Shown here piece after piece: positions 17,820 through 26,733 of a DNA stretch of 64,000 nucleotides. How positions within the stretch are numbered: position 1 is the first letter of the stretch; each line of letters opens with the position of its first letter. Origin of the DNA: Bordetella hinzii LMG 13501 (GTDB lineage Bacteria > Pseudomonadota > Gammaproteobacteria > Burkholderiales > Burkholderiaceae_B); NCBI RefSeq assembly GCF_001548475.1, contig NZ_LRUJ01000016.1:38708-102707 (forward strand), written 5' to 3'. The notes beneath the pieces are model-generated. The model made no database searches. It was not told where the DNA came from and saw only the letters and a program-made list of their open reading frames with translations. The position numbers were made by a program, and so were the translations under genes.

Positions 17820-19601
17820 ATGACTGCACTTTCCAACGGCGCCGTGCGCCGCGACATCCCGCAACCCAGCTCGCCCGACACGACCGTCTGGTGCAGCGAC
17901 GCGATCGCTGACATCCTGCGCGGGCTGGATATCCCCTACGTCCTGCTCAACCCCGGCGCCAGCTTCCGCGGGCTGCATGACAGCATCGTCAATCACCTGG
18001 GCAATGAGCGGCCGCAGATGATCGTGGTGCTGCACGAAGAACACGCCGTGGCCATCGCCCACGGTTATGCCAAAGTCCATGGCAAGCCGCTGGCGGCCAT
18101 CCTGCACAGCAACGTCGGGCTCATGCACGGCTCGATGGCGATCTTCGACGCCTGGGTGGATCGCGTTCCCGTGCTGGTCTTCGGCGCCACCGGCCCGGTG
18201 GACGCCGCCAAGCGCCGTCCCTGGATAGACTGGATTCATACCGCGCAGGACCAGGCGGCCCTGGTGCGTCACTTCATCAAATGGGATGCCCAGCCGGCGT
18301 CCATCGGCGCGGCGCAGGAAGCCATCCTGCGCGCGCGGCAGATCGCGTCCACCGCGCCGCAAGGCCCGGTCTATGTCTGCTTCGATGCCGCGCTGCAAGA
18401 GTCGCGCCTCGACCAGCCAGCCTTGCGGCTCGACCCCTCGCGCTACCTGCCGCCGCCGCCGGCGCGGCCGGCGGATGACGTGATCGCGCAGGCGGCTGCG
18501 TTGCTGTGCGGCGCGCGGCGGCCCGTCATCCTCGCGGGGCGGGTCAGCCGGGATGAGGCGGGCTGGCAGCAGCGCATCCAACTCGCGGAAACCCTGAATG
18601 CCGAGGTATTGACCGACCTGAAAGTCGGCTGCGCCTTTCCCACCGACCATCGCCTGCATGCCGCGCCGGCCGGCCACTTCCTGAGCGCCCGCGCCAAGGA
18701 AGTGCTGCGCGATGCGGACGTCGTGCTGAGCCTCGATTGGCTGGACCTCGCCGGCACTCTCAAGCAGGCCTGGGAAGACGGGACGATAGCCAGCAAGATC
18801 ATCCAGGTCTCCGTTGACCACTACAGCCACAATGGCTGGAGCATGGATCACCAGGGCCTGCCCCCGGTGGATGTTTTCCTGCTGAGCGAGCCCGAAGCCG
18901 CCGTCGAACTGCTCAACGCGCGCGTGCGCTCCCGCGCCTGCACGCCCCCGCCCCGCCCGCCCCAGGCCAGCGGCGGCCTTGCCGCCGACACGCTGACCGT
19001 CGCCACCCTGGCCGCCACGCTGCGCCAGGCCATCGGCGATCAGAAAACCTGCCTCATGCGCCTGCCCTTGAGCTGGAGCGGCGAGATGTGGGATTTCCGG
19101 CATCCGCTGGACTTCCTCGGCTACGACGGCGGCGGCGGCATAGGATCGGGGCCCGGCATGGCGATAGGCTCGGCGCTGGCGCTCAAGGGCTCCGACCGGC
19201 TGCCGGTGGCCATCATTGGCGACGGCGACTACCTGATGGGCGTGAACGCCCTGTGGACCGCGGCCAATGCCGGCATCCCCCTGCTGATGATCGTCTGCAA
19301 CAACCGCTCTTTCTTCAATGACGAACTGCACCAGGAGCGCATGGCGCGGCAACGCAAGCGCCCGGTCGAAAACCGCTGGATCGGCCAGCGCATCGCCAAC
19401 CCCGAGCCTGACCTGGCCGCCATGGCGCGCGCCCAGGGACTGGCCGGCATCGGCCCGATCGAGGACATCGAGGAACTGGCCCGCGCGCTGCCGGCGGCCA
19501 TCGACGCCGTCAGGAACGGCCAGGCGATCGTGCTGGACGTCATCGTGCAGACCGGCTACAGCCCCGCGATGACCGCCGGCCTGACCCGGTCGGACAACTG
19601 A
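17820..19601 (+). CDS. Thiamine diphosphate-dependent enzyme (acetolactate synthase/benzoylformate decarboxylase family)
   Basis: 593 residues from ATG 17820, preceded by CGGAG. The N-terminal pyrimidine-binding domain has the conserved Glu in VVLHEEHAVAIAHGYAK (Glu73/74). The C-terminal domain has the ThDP motif GDGDY (467-471) ending in CNN near 496. The central domain is intact. With an aldehyde dehydrogenase gene 33 bases downstream, a 2-oxo acid decarboxylase yielding an aldehyde is the simplest reading; a C-C lyase or synthase is also possible. The frame upstream of the ATG is open but is only intergenic sequence. Confidence 0.85.
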   Translation: MTALSNGAVRRDIPQPSSPDTTVWCSDAIADILRGLDIPYVLLNPGASFRGLHDSIVNHLGNERPQMIVVLHEEHAVAIAHGYAKVHGKPLAAILHSNVGLMHGSMAIFDAWVDRVPVLVFGATGPVDAAKRRPWIDWIHTAQDQAALVRHFIKWDAQPASIGAAQEAILRARQIASTAPQGPVYVCFDAALQESRLDQPALRLDPSRYLPPPPARPADDVIAQAAALLCGARRPVILAGRVSRDEAGWQQRIQLAETLNAEVLTDLKVGCAFPTDHRLHAAPAGHFLSARAKEVLRDADVVLSLDWLDLAGTLKQAWEDGTIASKIIQVSVDHYSHNGWSMDHQGLPPVDVFLLSEPEAAVELLNARVRSRACTPPPRPPQASGGLAADTLTVATLAATLRQAIGDQKTCLMRLPLSWSGEMWDFRHPLDFLGYDGGGGIGSGPGMAIGSALALKGSDRLPVAIIGDGDYLMGVNALWTAANAGIPLLMIVCNNRSFFNDELHQERMARQRKRPVENRWIGQRIANPEPDLAAMARAQGLAGIGPIEDIEELARALPAAIDAVRNGQAIVLDVIVQTGYSPAMTAGLTRSDN

Positions 19602-19634
19602 TAGCCAGCCCCTCTTTCCGCCACAGGACACACC

Positions 19635-21107
19635 ATGCGCACTCAGGACATCCCCGCCGGCATCCTGCCCGGCCACGCCCAACTCTATTACGGCGGCCAA
19701 TGGCACGCGCCGCTGGCCGGCACCTACGCCGACACGATCAACCCCTGCTACAACGAAGTCATCATGGCCGCGCCGGTGGCCGGGGCGGCCGACGTCCACG
19801 CCGCCGTCCTGGCCGCGGATGCGGCCTTCCCGGCCTGGTCCGCCCTCCCGCCGAGGGAGCGCGCCGGTTATCTGCGCAAAGCCGCGTCCATCCTGCGTGA
19901 GCACGCCATGCCGCTGGCCCGCCTGGACTCGCTCAACAACGGCAACCCGGTCTCCGCGCTGGCGCACGATGCGGCCTTCGCCGCCGACTGCCTCGATTAC
20001 TTTGCCGGCCTGGCCACCGAGATCAAGGGCGAGACCATCCCCCTGGGTCCCGGCAATCTTAACTACACGAGCGCGCAGCCCCTGGGCGTGATCGCGCGCA
20101 TCGTCGCCTACAACCATCCCCTGATGTTCGCGGCGGCCCGCCTGGCCGCCCCGCTGGCCGCGGGCAATACCGTCGTCATCAAGGCGCCGGACCAGGCGCC
20201 GCTGTCCATCCTGAGGCTGGCGGAATTGGTCGGCCCGCTGTTCCCGGCGGGCGTGGTCAACTTCCTTTGCGGCACGGCGGAATGCGGCGACGCCATGGCC
20301 AGACATCCGCTGGTGCGCAAAGTCACCTTGATAGGCGGCGTTCCCACCGGCCGCGCGGTGATGAAAACCGCGGCCGACAGCCTCAAGCCCGTGCTGCTCG
20401 AACTCGGCGGCAAGAACGCCCTCATCGCCTATCCCGACGCCGACCGCGAACGCCTGATCGACGGCATCATCGGCGGCATGAACTTCACCTGGTCGGGCCA
20501 GAGCTGCGGCTCCACCAGCCGGGTCTTCCTGCACGAATCCCTCCACGACGAGGTCCTGACGCGCATCGCGCAAGCGCTGCCGCAACGGCATAAACCCGGC
20601 ATCCCGACCGACCCGGCCACCACCATGGGCTCGCTCGTCAGCCGGGCCCAGCTGGAAAAAGTCGAGCGCTATGTGGCGATGGGCCTGCAAGACGGCGCGC
20701 GACTCGTGTGCGGCGGCAAGCGCCCCGACGCCCCCGCCCTGCGGGAGGGCTTCTTCTATGAACCCACGGTCTTTGCCGATATGCAGCCCTCGATGCGGCT
20801 GGCGCGCGAAGAAGTCTTCGGCCCCATCATGTCGGTGTTCAAGTGGTCGGATGAAGACCGCCTCTTCGAGGCCGTCAACGGCGTGGACTTCGGCCTCACG
20901 GGCTCCATCTGGACCCGGGATCTCGACACCGCGCACCGGGCCGCCCAGCGCATGCAGACGGGCTACGTCTGGATCAACAACTCCAGCCAGCACTTCCTGG
21001 GCGCGCCCTTCGGCGGCGTCAAGCAATCCGGCATCGGGCGCGAAGAATGCTTCGCCGAACTGCTGGAGTTCACCTACACCAAGAACGTCAACCTGAAGTT
21101 CGGCTAG
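19635..21107 (+). CDS. Aldehyde dehydrogenase family protein (NAD(P)+-dependent)
   Basis: 490 residues, standard family length. The catalytic Cys is Cys291 in WSGQSCGSTSRVF, the general base Glu is in LLELGGKNALI, and the C-terminal EVFGPIMSVFKW and GGVKQSGIGRE segments are conserved. It would oxidise an aldehyde to the acid. Placement directly after the ThDP enzyme suggests that it handles the aldehyde released by 2-oxo acid decarboxylation. It is last in the operon and converges on a minus-strand Bug gene 21 bases away. Confidence 0.92.
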   Translation: MRTQDIPAGILPGHAQLYYGGQWHAPLAGTYADTINPCYNEVIMAAPVAGAADVHAAVLAADAAFPAWSALPPRERAGYLRKAASILREHAMPLARLDSLNNGNPVSALAHDAAFAADCLDYFAGLATEIKGETIPLGPGNLNYTSAQPLGVIARIVAYNHPLMFAAARLAAPLAAGNTVVIKAPDQAPLSILRLAELVGPLFPAGVVNFLCGTAECGDAMARHPLVRKVTLIGGVPTGRAVMKTAADSLKPVLLELGGKNALIAYPDADRERLIDGIIGGMNFTWSGQSCGSTSRVFLHESLHDEVLTRIAQALPQRHKPGIPTDPATTMGSLVSRAQLEKVERYVAMGLQDGARLVCGGKRPDAPALREGFFYEPTVFADMQPSMRLAREEVFGPIMSVFKWSDEDRLFEAVNGVDFGLTGSIWTRDLDTAHRAAQRMQTGYVWINNSSQHFLGAPFGGVKQSGIGREECFAELLEFTYTKNVNLKFG

Positions 21108-21128
21108 CCCGGCCGGACCCGGCCCGGC

Positions 21129-22103
21129 CTATTGGCGCGGGATACCCGCCTCTCGGATGGCCGCGGCCCATTGCGCATGGCTGTCGGCCACGAAGCGCCC
21201 GAATTGCGCGGGCGGGCTGGCCGCGCTGACCTTCACCCCCAGGGTGGTGAAGCGCTCCCGCACATCGGGCTGGGCCATCACGCGGGCAAAAGCCTGGTTC
21301 AGCGTCTCGACGACGGGTTCTGGCGTGCCCTTGGGCGCGAAGATCCCGGTCCAGAAGTAGTAATCCATGCCCTTGAGTTCAGGGGTGTCGCCGGCCGAGG
21401 GCATGTCGGGATTGCCAATATCGCGCTCATGGCTCATGACGCCGATAGGCGTCACCCTGCCGCTCTTGATGATTTCCAGCAGGGCCGGCAGGCCCGAAAT
21501 CGCCAGGTCGATATTGCCGCCGATCACGTCGGTGGCGATCTTCGAGGCGCTGGCGTACGGAATGAAGGTGATGTCCGTGCCCGTCACTTTCTTGAAGCTC
21601 TCCATGGCGATGGCCGGCAGCGACCCCACGCCCGTGGCGCCATAGGTCAATCTGCCCGGCTGCGCCTTGGCCCGCTGTATCAGGTCGCCGAAAGAACGTA
21701 TGCCCAATTGCGGATTGGCCACCAGGCCCACGCCGCTGGTGCCCAGCGGCGCGACCGCCGTCAAGTCCTGGTAGGTGTAGCGGGCGGCGCTCTGCACCAA
21801 GGGAGCCAGCACCACATCCGACACAATGCCCATCAACACCGTGTAGCCATCGGGCTTGGACGTCGTGGCGCGCGTGACGGCGATCACCCCGCCGGCGCCC
21901 GGCGTGTTCTCGATAATCACCGTCTGGCCCAGTTCCGCGCCCAGCCGGGGCGCGACGATGCGCGCAAAGGTGTCCACCGAACCGCCCGGCGCATAGCCCA
22001 CGATCATCTTGATGGGCTGCGAAGGATAGTCGCCGGCCGCGCCGGCGGCCGGGGCCGCCAGCGCCATGCCGAAGGCGAGCGAAGCGAAGGTAAAACGGGT
22101 CAT
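21129..22103 (-). CDS. Bug-family periplasmic solute-binding protein
   Basis: The start at 22103 follows GGAGACGCTT at ideal spacing and gives 324 residues with a clean signal peptide (MTRFTFASLAFGMALAAPAA). An in-frame ATG four codons upstream is less well placed. The mature part begins YPSQPIKMIVGYAPGGSVD and has VIIENTPGAGGVIAVT, both Bug signatures. It follows an alpha/beta hydrolase gene by 32 bases and shares its orientation, so the two likely form one operon facing a divergent LysR gene. Ligand unknown. Confidence 0.92.
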   Translation of the reverse strand: MTRFTFASLAFGMALAAPAAGAAGDYPSQPIKMIVGYAPGGSVDTFARIVAPRLGAELGQTVIIENTPGAGGVIAVTRATTSKPDGYTVLMGIVSDVVLAPLVQSAARYTYQDLTAVAPLGTSGVGLVANPQLGIRSFGDLIQRAKAQPGRLTYGATGVGSLPAIAMESFKKVTGTDITFIPYASASKIATDVIGGNIDLAISGLPALLEIIKSGRVTPIGVMSHERDIGNPDMPSAGDTPELKGMDYYFWTGIFAPKGTPEPVVETLNQAFARVMAQPDVRERFTTLGVKVSAASPPAQFGRFVADSHAQWAAAIREAGIPRQ

Positions 22104-22135
22104 AAGCGTCTCCATATTGTCGGTGTTGATGTGGC

Positions 22136-23074
22136 TTACTGCTCGATCCAGGCCCGGACACGCTCGAAAACCGTGTCGCTGTTGCGGTCCATCATCGGCA
22201 GATGGGAATTGCCCCGGATACCGTGCTCGGGCAGATCGAGGACGGCGACCTCGGCGGCCGGCGCGATGCTGGCCAGATAGGCATCGGCCTGCCTGCGATA
22301 GGTCTGCCAATGCGGGCCGGAGCACGCGATGTAGTCGCCCCACACAACGAGGTGGCGAGGCAGGCGCGGCGCCGGGCCCGGCTCGGGCATGCCGCCGGGC
22401 TCGACCGCGGCCACGGAGGCGACACACCCGGGCCGGCGGCGGGCGATCTCGGCCGCGAAGCCCGCGCCCTGGCTATGGGCCACGATGTGGCAAGGCCCCA
22501 CGCGCTGGACCAGCGCCTCATAGGCGGCCAGGATCATGGGCTCGTGCTGGGGCCAGCGCGGCACCCATTGCTGCGCGAACGTATCGAAGGCCTCGACGGG
22601 AAACAGTTGGCCGGGATGGGCCACCCGTCCGGCCGCGCCATATTCCGGCCCGATCCGGAAATTGATCCAGCCCTCCTTCTTGGGCCGGAAAACGGGCGAG
22701 GTCCGGTATATCTCCGGAAAACGCGCCCATGACGAACGGCCGCGCTCGACGGCATCGCTCACCATCACGTCATAGCCGGCCTGCAGAAAACGCATCAACC
22801 AGCCTGGCCGGCCGTCCGGCGTGGTTTCCCAGGTGCAGCCCGTCATGCCCCCGCCGTGCCAGAGCAGCACGGGATGGCGATGGCGCGGACGCGCCAGACG
22901 ATAGGCCTGCACATACATCTGGCCATAGACGTGCTCGCCATTGGGATCGACTTCGCGCGGATAGCCATTGAGGACCATGCTGCGGTGCTCGATGGGCAGC
23001 CCTTCGAGCACCGCCGTCCTGCCCTCCACGAAAAACGAGCTGACCGACTTCAAGCAAATTTCTTCTGACTGCAT
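22136..23074 (-). CDS. Alpha/beta hydrolase (probable esterase)
   Basis: From ATG 23074 the product has 312 residues; GGAAGAAAAGC precedes this ATG, and an ATG 11 codons upstream is possible. It has an oxyanion-region LLWHGGGMTGCTWE, the nucleophile elbow VAHSQGAGFAAE (Ser in A-H-S-Q-G) and a late His in DLPEHGIRGNSH. It lies upstream of a Bug receptor, so it may act on the imported compound, but no secretion signal is seen. It resembles a group often annotated as esterase; the substrate is not deducible. Confidence 0.8.
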   Translation of the reverse strand: MQSEEICLKSVSSFFVEGRTAVLEGLPIEHRSMVLNGYPREVDPNGEHVYGQMYVQAYRLARPRHRHPVLLWHGGGMTGCTWETTPDGRPGWLMRFLQAGYDVMVSDAVERGRSSWARFPEIYRTSPVFRPKKEGWINFRIGPEYGAAGRVAHPGQLFPVEAFDTFAQQWVPRWPQHEPMILAAYEALVQRVGPCHIVAHSQGAGFAAEIARRRPGCVASVAAVEPGGMPEPGPAPRLPRHLVVWGDYIACSGPHWQTYRRQADAYLASIAPAAEVAVLDLPEHGIRGNSHLPMMDRNSDTVFERVRAWIEQ

Positions 23075-23142
23075 GCTTTTCTTCCGCTTTTTTGTGGAGC
23101 GAAGCATGCGTTCCGCGCTATATTTTCGTCAATCGAATAAAT

Positions 23143-23158
23143 ATCAACGATTGTTGAT
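23143..23158. promoter_or_regulatory. Probable LysR-type operator at the start of the divergent LysR gene
   Basis: ATCAAC-GATT-GTTGAT is a perfect 6-base inverted repeat, ending two bases before the lysR ATG and 69 bases from the hydrolase ATG. The intergenic stretch is AT-rich. Position and symmetry match an autoregulatory LysR site, though the spacing is T-N12-A rather than the textbook T-N11-A. Confidence 0.55.
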
Positions 23159-23160
23159 TC

Positions 23161-24087
23161 ATGAGAATAAATTACGACATCGAAGACCTGCGGGCCTTCT
23201 GCTGCCTGGTGCGCTGCGGCCAGTACACCGCCGCGGCCGAAGTGCTTTGCATCACCCCCTCGGCGCTCAGCCGGCGTATCGCCAAATTGGAATCCGAGAT
23301 CGGGGGCAAGCTCTTCGAACGCACCACCCGCCGTCTGCAAGTCGCGCCCTTGGGCGTGATGCTGTATGAGCGGGTGCTGCCCGCCATCAGCCAGCTTGAT
23401 GCCTCGGTCGCCGAGGCCGCGCGCGCCGCGCAAGGCGACGGGCGCACCCTGAAACTGGGCGCCGTCGCGTCGGTGGGCTACTCGGTCCTGCCCAAGGTGC
23501 TGCCGGCGCTCTACGCCGAATACCCCGGCGTGTTCGTGAGCATCCGCGACTCCCATGCCACCGTCGTCACCCAACTGGTGGAACAAGGCGAAGTGGAGTT
23601 CGCGGTCACGACCTCGGTGAGCTTTCCCCAGTCCCTGAACGTGCAGAAACTCGGCACCTACGACTACAACCTGGTCTACCGCGATACCGGCGCGCTGGCC
23701 TCGCTACCGGCCGAACTGAGCTGGCAAGACCTCTGCGGCCTGCCCGTCGTGGGCCTGCACCCCTTGAGCTCGACCCGCTTGCAGATAGACAGCGTGCTGC
23801 ACGCCAACGCCATCCCCCGCCCCTGGAAACTCGAAGTCGACCAACTCGCGACCATGCTCAGCCTGGTGCGCAACGGCGCCTTTGTCGCCGTGATGCCGAC
23901 CCTGTTCGACGTGCGCGACCAGGGCCTGAGCGTGGCGCGCATCAAGCAGCCGGACATCACCCGGGATTTCTACATCGTGCACCGCACCGACATCAGCCTG
24001 TCGTCACCGGCCCGCTGCCTGGTCGGCCTGATCCGCGATCATTGCGATCTCATCAGCCGGGGCGCGCCGACGATCGACAGGCCCTGA
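23161..24087 (+). CDS. LysR-family transcriptional regulator
   Basis: 308 residues. The winged helix occupies about residues 5-65 (DIEDLRAFCCLVRCGQYTAA, then ITPSALSRRIAKLESEIGGK), and the effector-binding domain follows. It is divergent from the hydrolase/Bug pair, its likely target. No Shine-Dalgarno sequence is evident before the ATG, and the operator abuts the start, as for the other LysR gene in this window at 14221. Confidence 0.93.
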   Translation: MRINYDIEDLRAFCCLVRCGQYTAAAEVLCITPSALSRRIAKLESEIGGKLFERTTRRLQVAPLGVMLYERVLPAISQLDASVAEAARAAQGDGRTLKLGAVASVGYSVLPKVLPALYAEYPGVFVSIRDSHATVVTQLVEQGEVEFAVTTSVSFPQSLNVQKLGTYDYNLVYRDTGALASLPAELSWQDLCGLPVVGLHPLSSTRLQIDSVLHANAIPRPWKLEVDQLATMLSLVRNGAFVAVMPTLFDVRDQGLSVARIKQPDITRDFYIVHRTDISLSSPARCLVGLIRDHCDLISRGAPTIDRP

Positions 24088-24127
24088 ATGCCGTATTTGG
24101 CGCGGCAGGCTCGCCGCCGCCCGAAGA

Positions 24128-24526
24128 TCAGGCGCCCGCGAGCAGATCGCGCTCGTTGAGCAAGGCATAGACGATCTCGGGGTTGCGCTCAAAGCCTCGC
24201 CGCAGGGCGGCGGGGATGGCCGCGCGCGTCTTGCGGCACAGGCCGGGCTGCTCGTCCACCTCGATGGCGATCCCGCGCAGGGTGCGCACGCCCCGGGCGC
24301 TGGGCACGATGCGCACCACCAGGCCCAATTGGGCATACATGCGTCCCTGCATGGCCCGCAGGTCGTCCAGCCCGGTCAGGTTCTCCAGACGCTCAGTGAG
24401 CCGGCGCTCCTCCTCGCGCGTGAGCTTGAGAATGCGCAGGTCGCCCTGCGGATCAGCCTGCAGGCGATCGCGATCGCACACACAGGCGCCAGGCGGACAG
24501 GATTGACGGAGGATGGGCGAAGTCAT
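24128..24526 (-). CDS. Conserved-looking hypothetical protein with a Cys cluster
   Basis: 132 residues that I do not recognise. The N-terminus has a compact Cys set (Cys10, Cys15 and Cys17 in SCPPGACVCDRDRL), which could bind a metal. A charged helical stretch follows (LTREEERRLTERLENL), then a region ending in a basic stretch and NPEIVYALLNERDLL. No signal peptide or membrane segment is present. GAGG lies close upstream of the ATG. It converges on the LysR gene at 24087. Codon use resembles the neighbours, so I take it as real. Confidence 0.6.
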   Translation of the reverse strand: MTSPILRQSCPPGACVCDRDRLQADPQGDLRILKLTREEERRLTERLENLTGLDDLRAMQGRMYAQLGLVVRIVPSARGVRTLRGIAIEVDEQPGLCRKTRAAIPAALRRGFERNPEIVYALLNERDLLAGA

Positions 24527-24646
24527 GGCGCCTCAGGACCAGGGCGCAAGCCGCCCCAACGCGCAAGATTCTACTGGCGATCGCCGCGAGTGGAGATATT
24601 TCCTCATTTCGCTGCCGTGCCTGCCAAGGACGCGGCGGCCGTCGCC

Positions 24647-24766
24647 TCAGTCGCGACGCGCCGGCTTGTCGGCGCCCTCGGCGCGCGTCACATTATTCGC
24701 CACCCATAGACCGAATCCGATCACGGCCGCGAGAACCGAGAGCATCACCGTGGTGCCCATGTCCAT
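24647..24766 (-). CDS. Small single-pass membrane protein (39 residues)
   Basis: A short frame starts with ATG GAC ATG GGC at 24766, preceded by GGGGAGGAGACGGT, a very strong ribosome binding site. The product has a hydrophobic helix (about residues 6-23, VMLSVLAAVIGFGLWVAN) and a charged tail (VTRAEGADKPARRD). This is the layout of a bacterial small membrane protein with a cytoplasmic or periplasmic tail. The partner is unknown. It is too short for standard gene callers. Confidence 0.55.
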   Translation of the reverse strand: MDMGTTVMLSVLAAVIGFGLWVANNVTRAEGADKPARRD

Positions 24767-25336
24767 ACCGTCTCCTCCCCGGAAGCATCGAACGCATGCC
24801 CGATGATAGCAATCGCGCGTCTATTCGGGCAGGGCGCCGGCCGGCAACATCGTTCGTAACACCCCTGTGGGAAGCCGCTGCGCGCTGCCGCGGCCTGCGG
24901 CGGGATACTCACATGCTGGCACGACGCATTGATACGTCTACGTATAAATTTTCTGACATCTCACAGATCCCTTTATGGGCCGGACAAGAGGGCGACCGAC
25001 ACTTCATGGATGGATATACCAAGGATATTTCTCTATGCGTCAGCGCGCTGCTTCCGTTGACATCGCATCACGCCAAATCTATGCTCACGGTTCAAAATAA
25101 AGACGTATGCGTATCAATACGTCAGGCACCCGCAACGCCAGTGCATGAAGCGCCCGCCCATACGTTGAACGGGAGCCGCGCCACGAGCCAAGATCCCTCG
25201 CCCCGCACAGGGCGACGATGATGGGATATGGCTGGCAAGCGGTCTGGCCCGGGCGACATGTTTACAATGCCAGCGGACATCCGGCCGGTCCATGCTTCGG
25301 ACGGATGAGCCCCTCTACTGGCCCCGGTTTCCCACC
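24767..25336. other. Gene-poor AT-rich gap with ATACGT palindromes
   Basis: No convincing gene lies in these 570 bases; a plus-strand frame is open through much of it, but its codon use is unlike any neighbour. The middle (about 24925-25130) is far more AT-rich than the window. It holds two related dyads: ATACGT-CT-ACGTAT at 24932-24945, and GACGTAT-N8-ATACGTC at 25102-25123. TACAAT at 25263-25268 is a possible -10 box for the permease gene that follows. Confidence 0.5.
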
Positions 25337-26416
25337 ATGACCCCTACCTCCGACCAACGCCGCGCCTTCCGTCCCGGACTGGGTATTGCCGTCTTCGTCC
25401 TGCTGGCCGTCGCGGGCCTGTTCTATGTGAAATGGTCGCCCTATTACCACCGCGCCTTCGTGGCGGCCGAGAACCACTCCATCGGCGCGTCCATCCTGAT
25501 GGGCGCCGACGCCGCGCCGCCGGCGCCTTCGCTGGCGGCCGCCCTGGACTATGCCCTAGCCTACGGCAAGGCCATCTGGCAAGCCATGGTGCTGGGCCTC
25601 TTGCTGGGTTCGGCCGTGCAGGCGCTGCTGCCGCGCCGCTGGATCGTACGGGCCCTGGGCGGCACGGGGCTGGGCAGCGTCGTCGCCGGCGGCCTGCTGT
25701 CCGTGCCCGGCATGATGTGCACCTGCTGCGCCGCGCCAGTGGTGGCCGGCTTGCGGCGCTGCCAGGCCGCGCCCGGCAGCGCGATCGCCTTCTGGCTGGG
25801 CAATACCATGCTCAATCCCGCCACGCTGGTCTTCATGGGCTTCGTCCTGGGCTGGCAATGGACCGGACTGCGCCTGGCGCTGGGCATCGTCATGGTGTTC
25901 GGCCTGGGCTGGCTGATTAACCGCATGAGCCGCGGCGAGACCCGCGGCTTCGATGAGGCCCAAGCCCGGGCCATGCGGGTGGGCGCCGTGGACAGCGGCG
26001 AAGACGAGGCGCATCCCTTCGCGCGCTGGCTGCGCCTGTTCGCGCGCATGGCGCTGCGCCTGATCCCGGAATACATCGTCCTGGTCCTGCTGCTGGGCGC
26101 GGCCCGCGCCTGGCTCTTCCCCCACGTCGACGCCGGCATCGGCAACGAACTGGCATGGATCGTCGGCCTGGCGGTGGCGGGGCTGCTATTTGTCATTCCC
26201 ACCGCCGGCGAGGTGCCCATCGTGCAGGCCATGCTCTCGCTGGGCATCGCCGCCGGGCCGGCGGCCGCCCTGCTGATGACGCTGCCGCCGGTCAGCCTGC
26301 CCTCCCTGGCCATGGTCGCCCGCTCCTTCCGCCCCGCCGAACTCGCCACCCTGGTCGCGGGCGTGCTGGTCATGGCCCTGGCCGCCGCGGGATTGGCCAT
26401 CGCCCTGGGATTCTGA
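25337..26416 (+). CDS. Permease of the YraQ/ArsP-like (DUF318) family
   Basis: From ATG 25337 the product has 359 residues; an ATG 15 codons upstream (25292) is also open. About eight hydrophobic segments are visible. The sequence SVPGMMCTCCAAPVVAGLRR, with adjacent cysteines before a Pro in a membrane segment, and the later repeat-like VIPTAGEVPIVQAML, are typical of this duplicated permease family. Relatives include the organoarsenical exporter ArsP; a metalloid or thiol-reactive substrate is possible but unproved. A broken GntR regulator gene follows immediately. Confidence 0.75.
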   Translation: MTPTSDQRRAFRPGLGIAVFVLLAVAGLFYVKWSPYYHRAFVAAENHSIGASILMGADAAPPAPSLAAALDYALAYGKAIWQAMVLGLLLGSAVQALLPRRWIVRALGGTGLGSVVAGGLLSVPGMMCTCCAAPVVAGLRRCQAAPGSAIAFWLGNTMLNPATLVFMGFVLGWQWTGLRLALGIVMVFGLGWLINRMSRGETRGFDEAQARAMRVGAVDSGEDEAHPFARWLRLFARMALRLIPEYIVLVLLLGAARAWLFPHVDAGIGNELAWIVGLAVAGLLFVIPTAGEVPIVQAMLSLGIAAGPAAALLMTLPPVSLPSLAMVARSFRPAELATLVAGVLVMALAAAGLAIALGF

Positions 26417-26418
26417 CA

Positions 26419-26700
26419 ATGACGGCCACCGCCCAGCGCCGCAGCGGCACGAGCGTCGACCTGTTGTTCGACCGGTCGCGCCAGGCAGTCCACGAAGGCC
26501 GTTACGCGCCGGGCCCGCGCCTCATCGAGGCCGATCTCACGCGGGAATATGGCGTCTCCCGTCCGCGAGGCCCTGCGGCGCTTGGCCACCGAAGGCATGG
26601 TCGACTTCGTGCCGAATCGGGGCGCGCTGGCCAAGCGCTTCACCCCGCGTGAGATGGCGTCCCGGGACGCCGAGCTGGAGGCGATCCGGCCTCGAACCGA
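26419..26700 (+). pseudogene. Frameshifted and truncated GntR-family regulator
   Basis: The first frame reads LLFDRSRQAVHEGRYAPGPRLIEADLTREYGVSRP, the N-terminal GntR winged helix. The expected continuation VREALRRLATEGMVDFVPNRGALAKRF lies in another frame, starting near 26554, so one or two bases were lost or gained at about 26552. The effector (FCD) domain is missing: homology stops around 26700, just before the tRNA-Pro terminator. The gene began 2 bases after the permease stop and may once have regulated it. Confidence 0.75.
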
Positions 26701-26733
26701 GCCGGCCGACGGGGTAAAACCCCCTCAAAGACA

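Noticed and set aside
24796..25221. 141-codon open frame in the AT-rich gap
   Set aside because: Codon use is erratic, no ribosome binding site or motif is present, and it covers the palindromes; kept only as a gap description.
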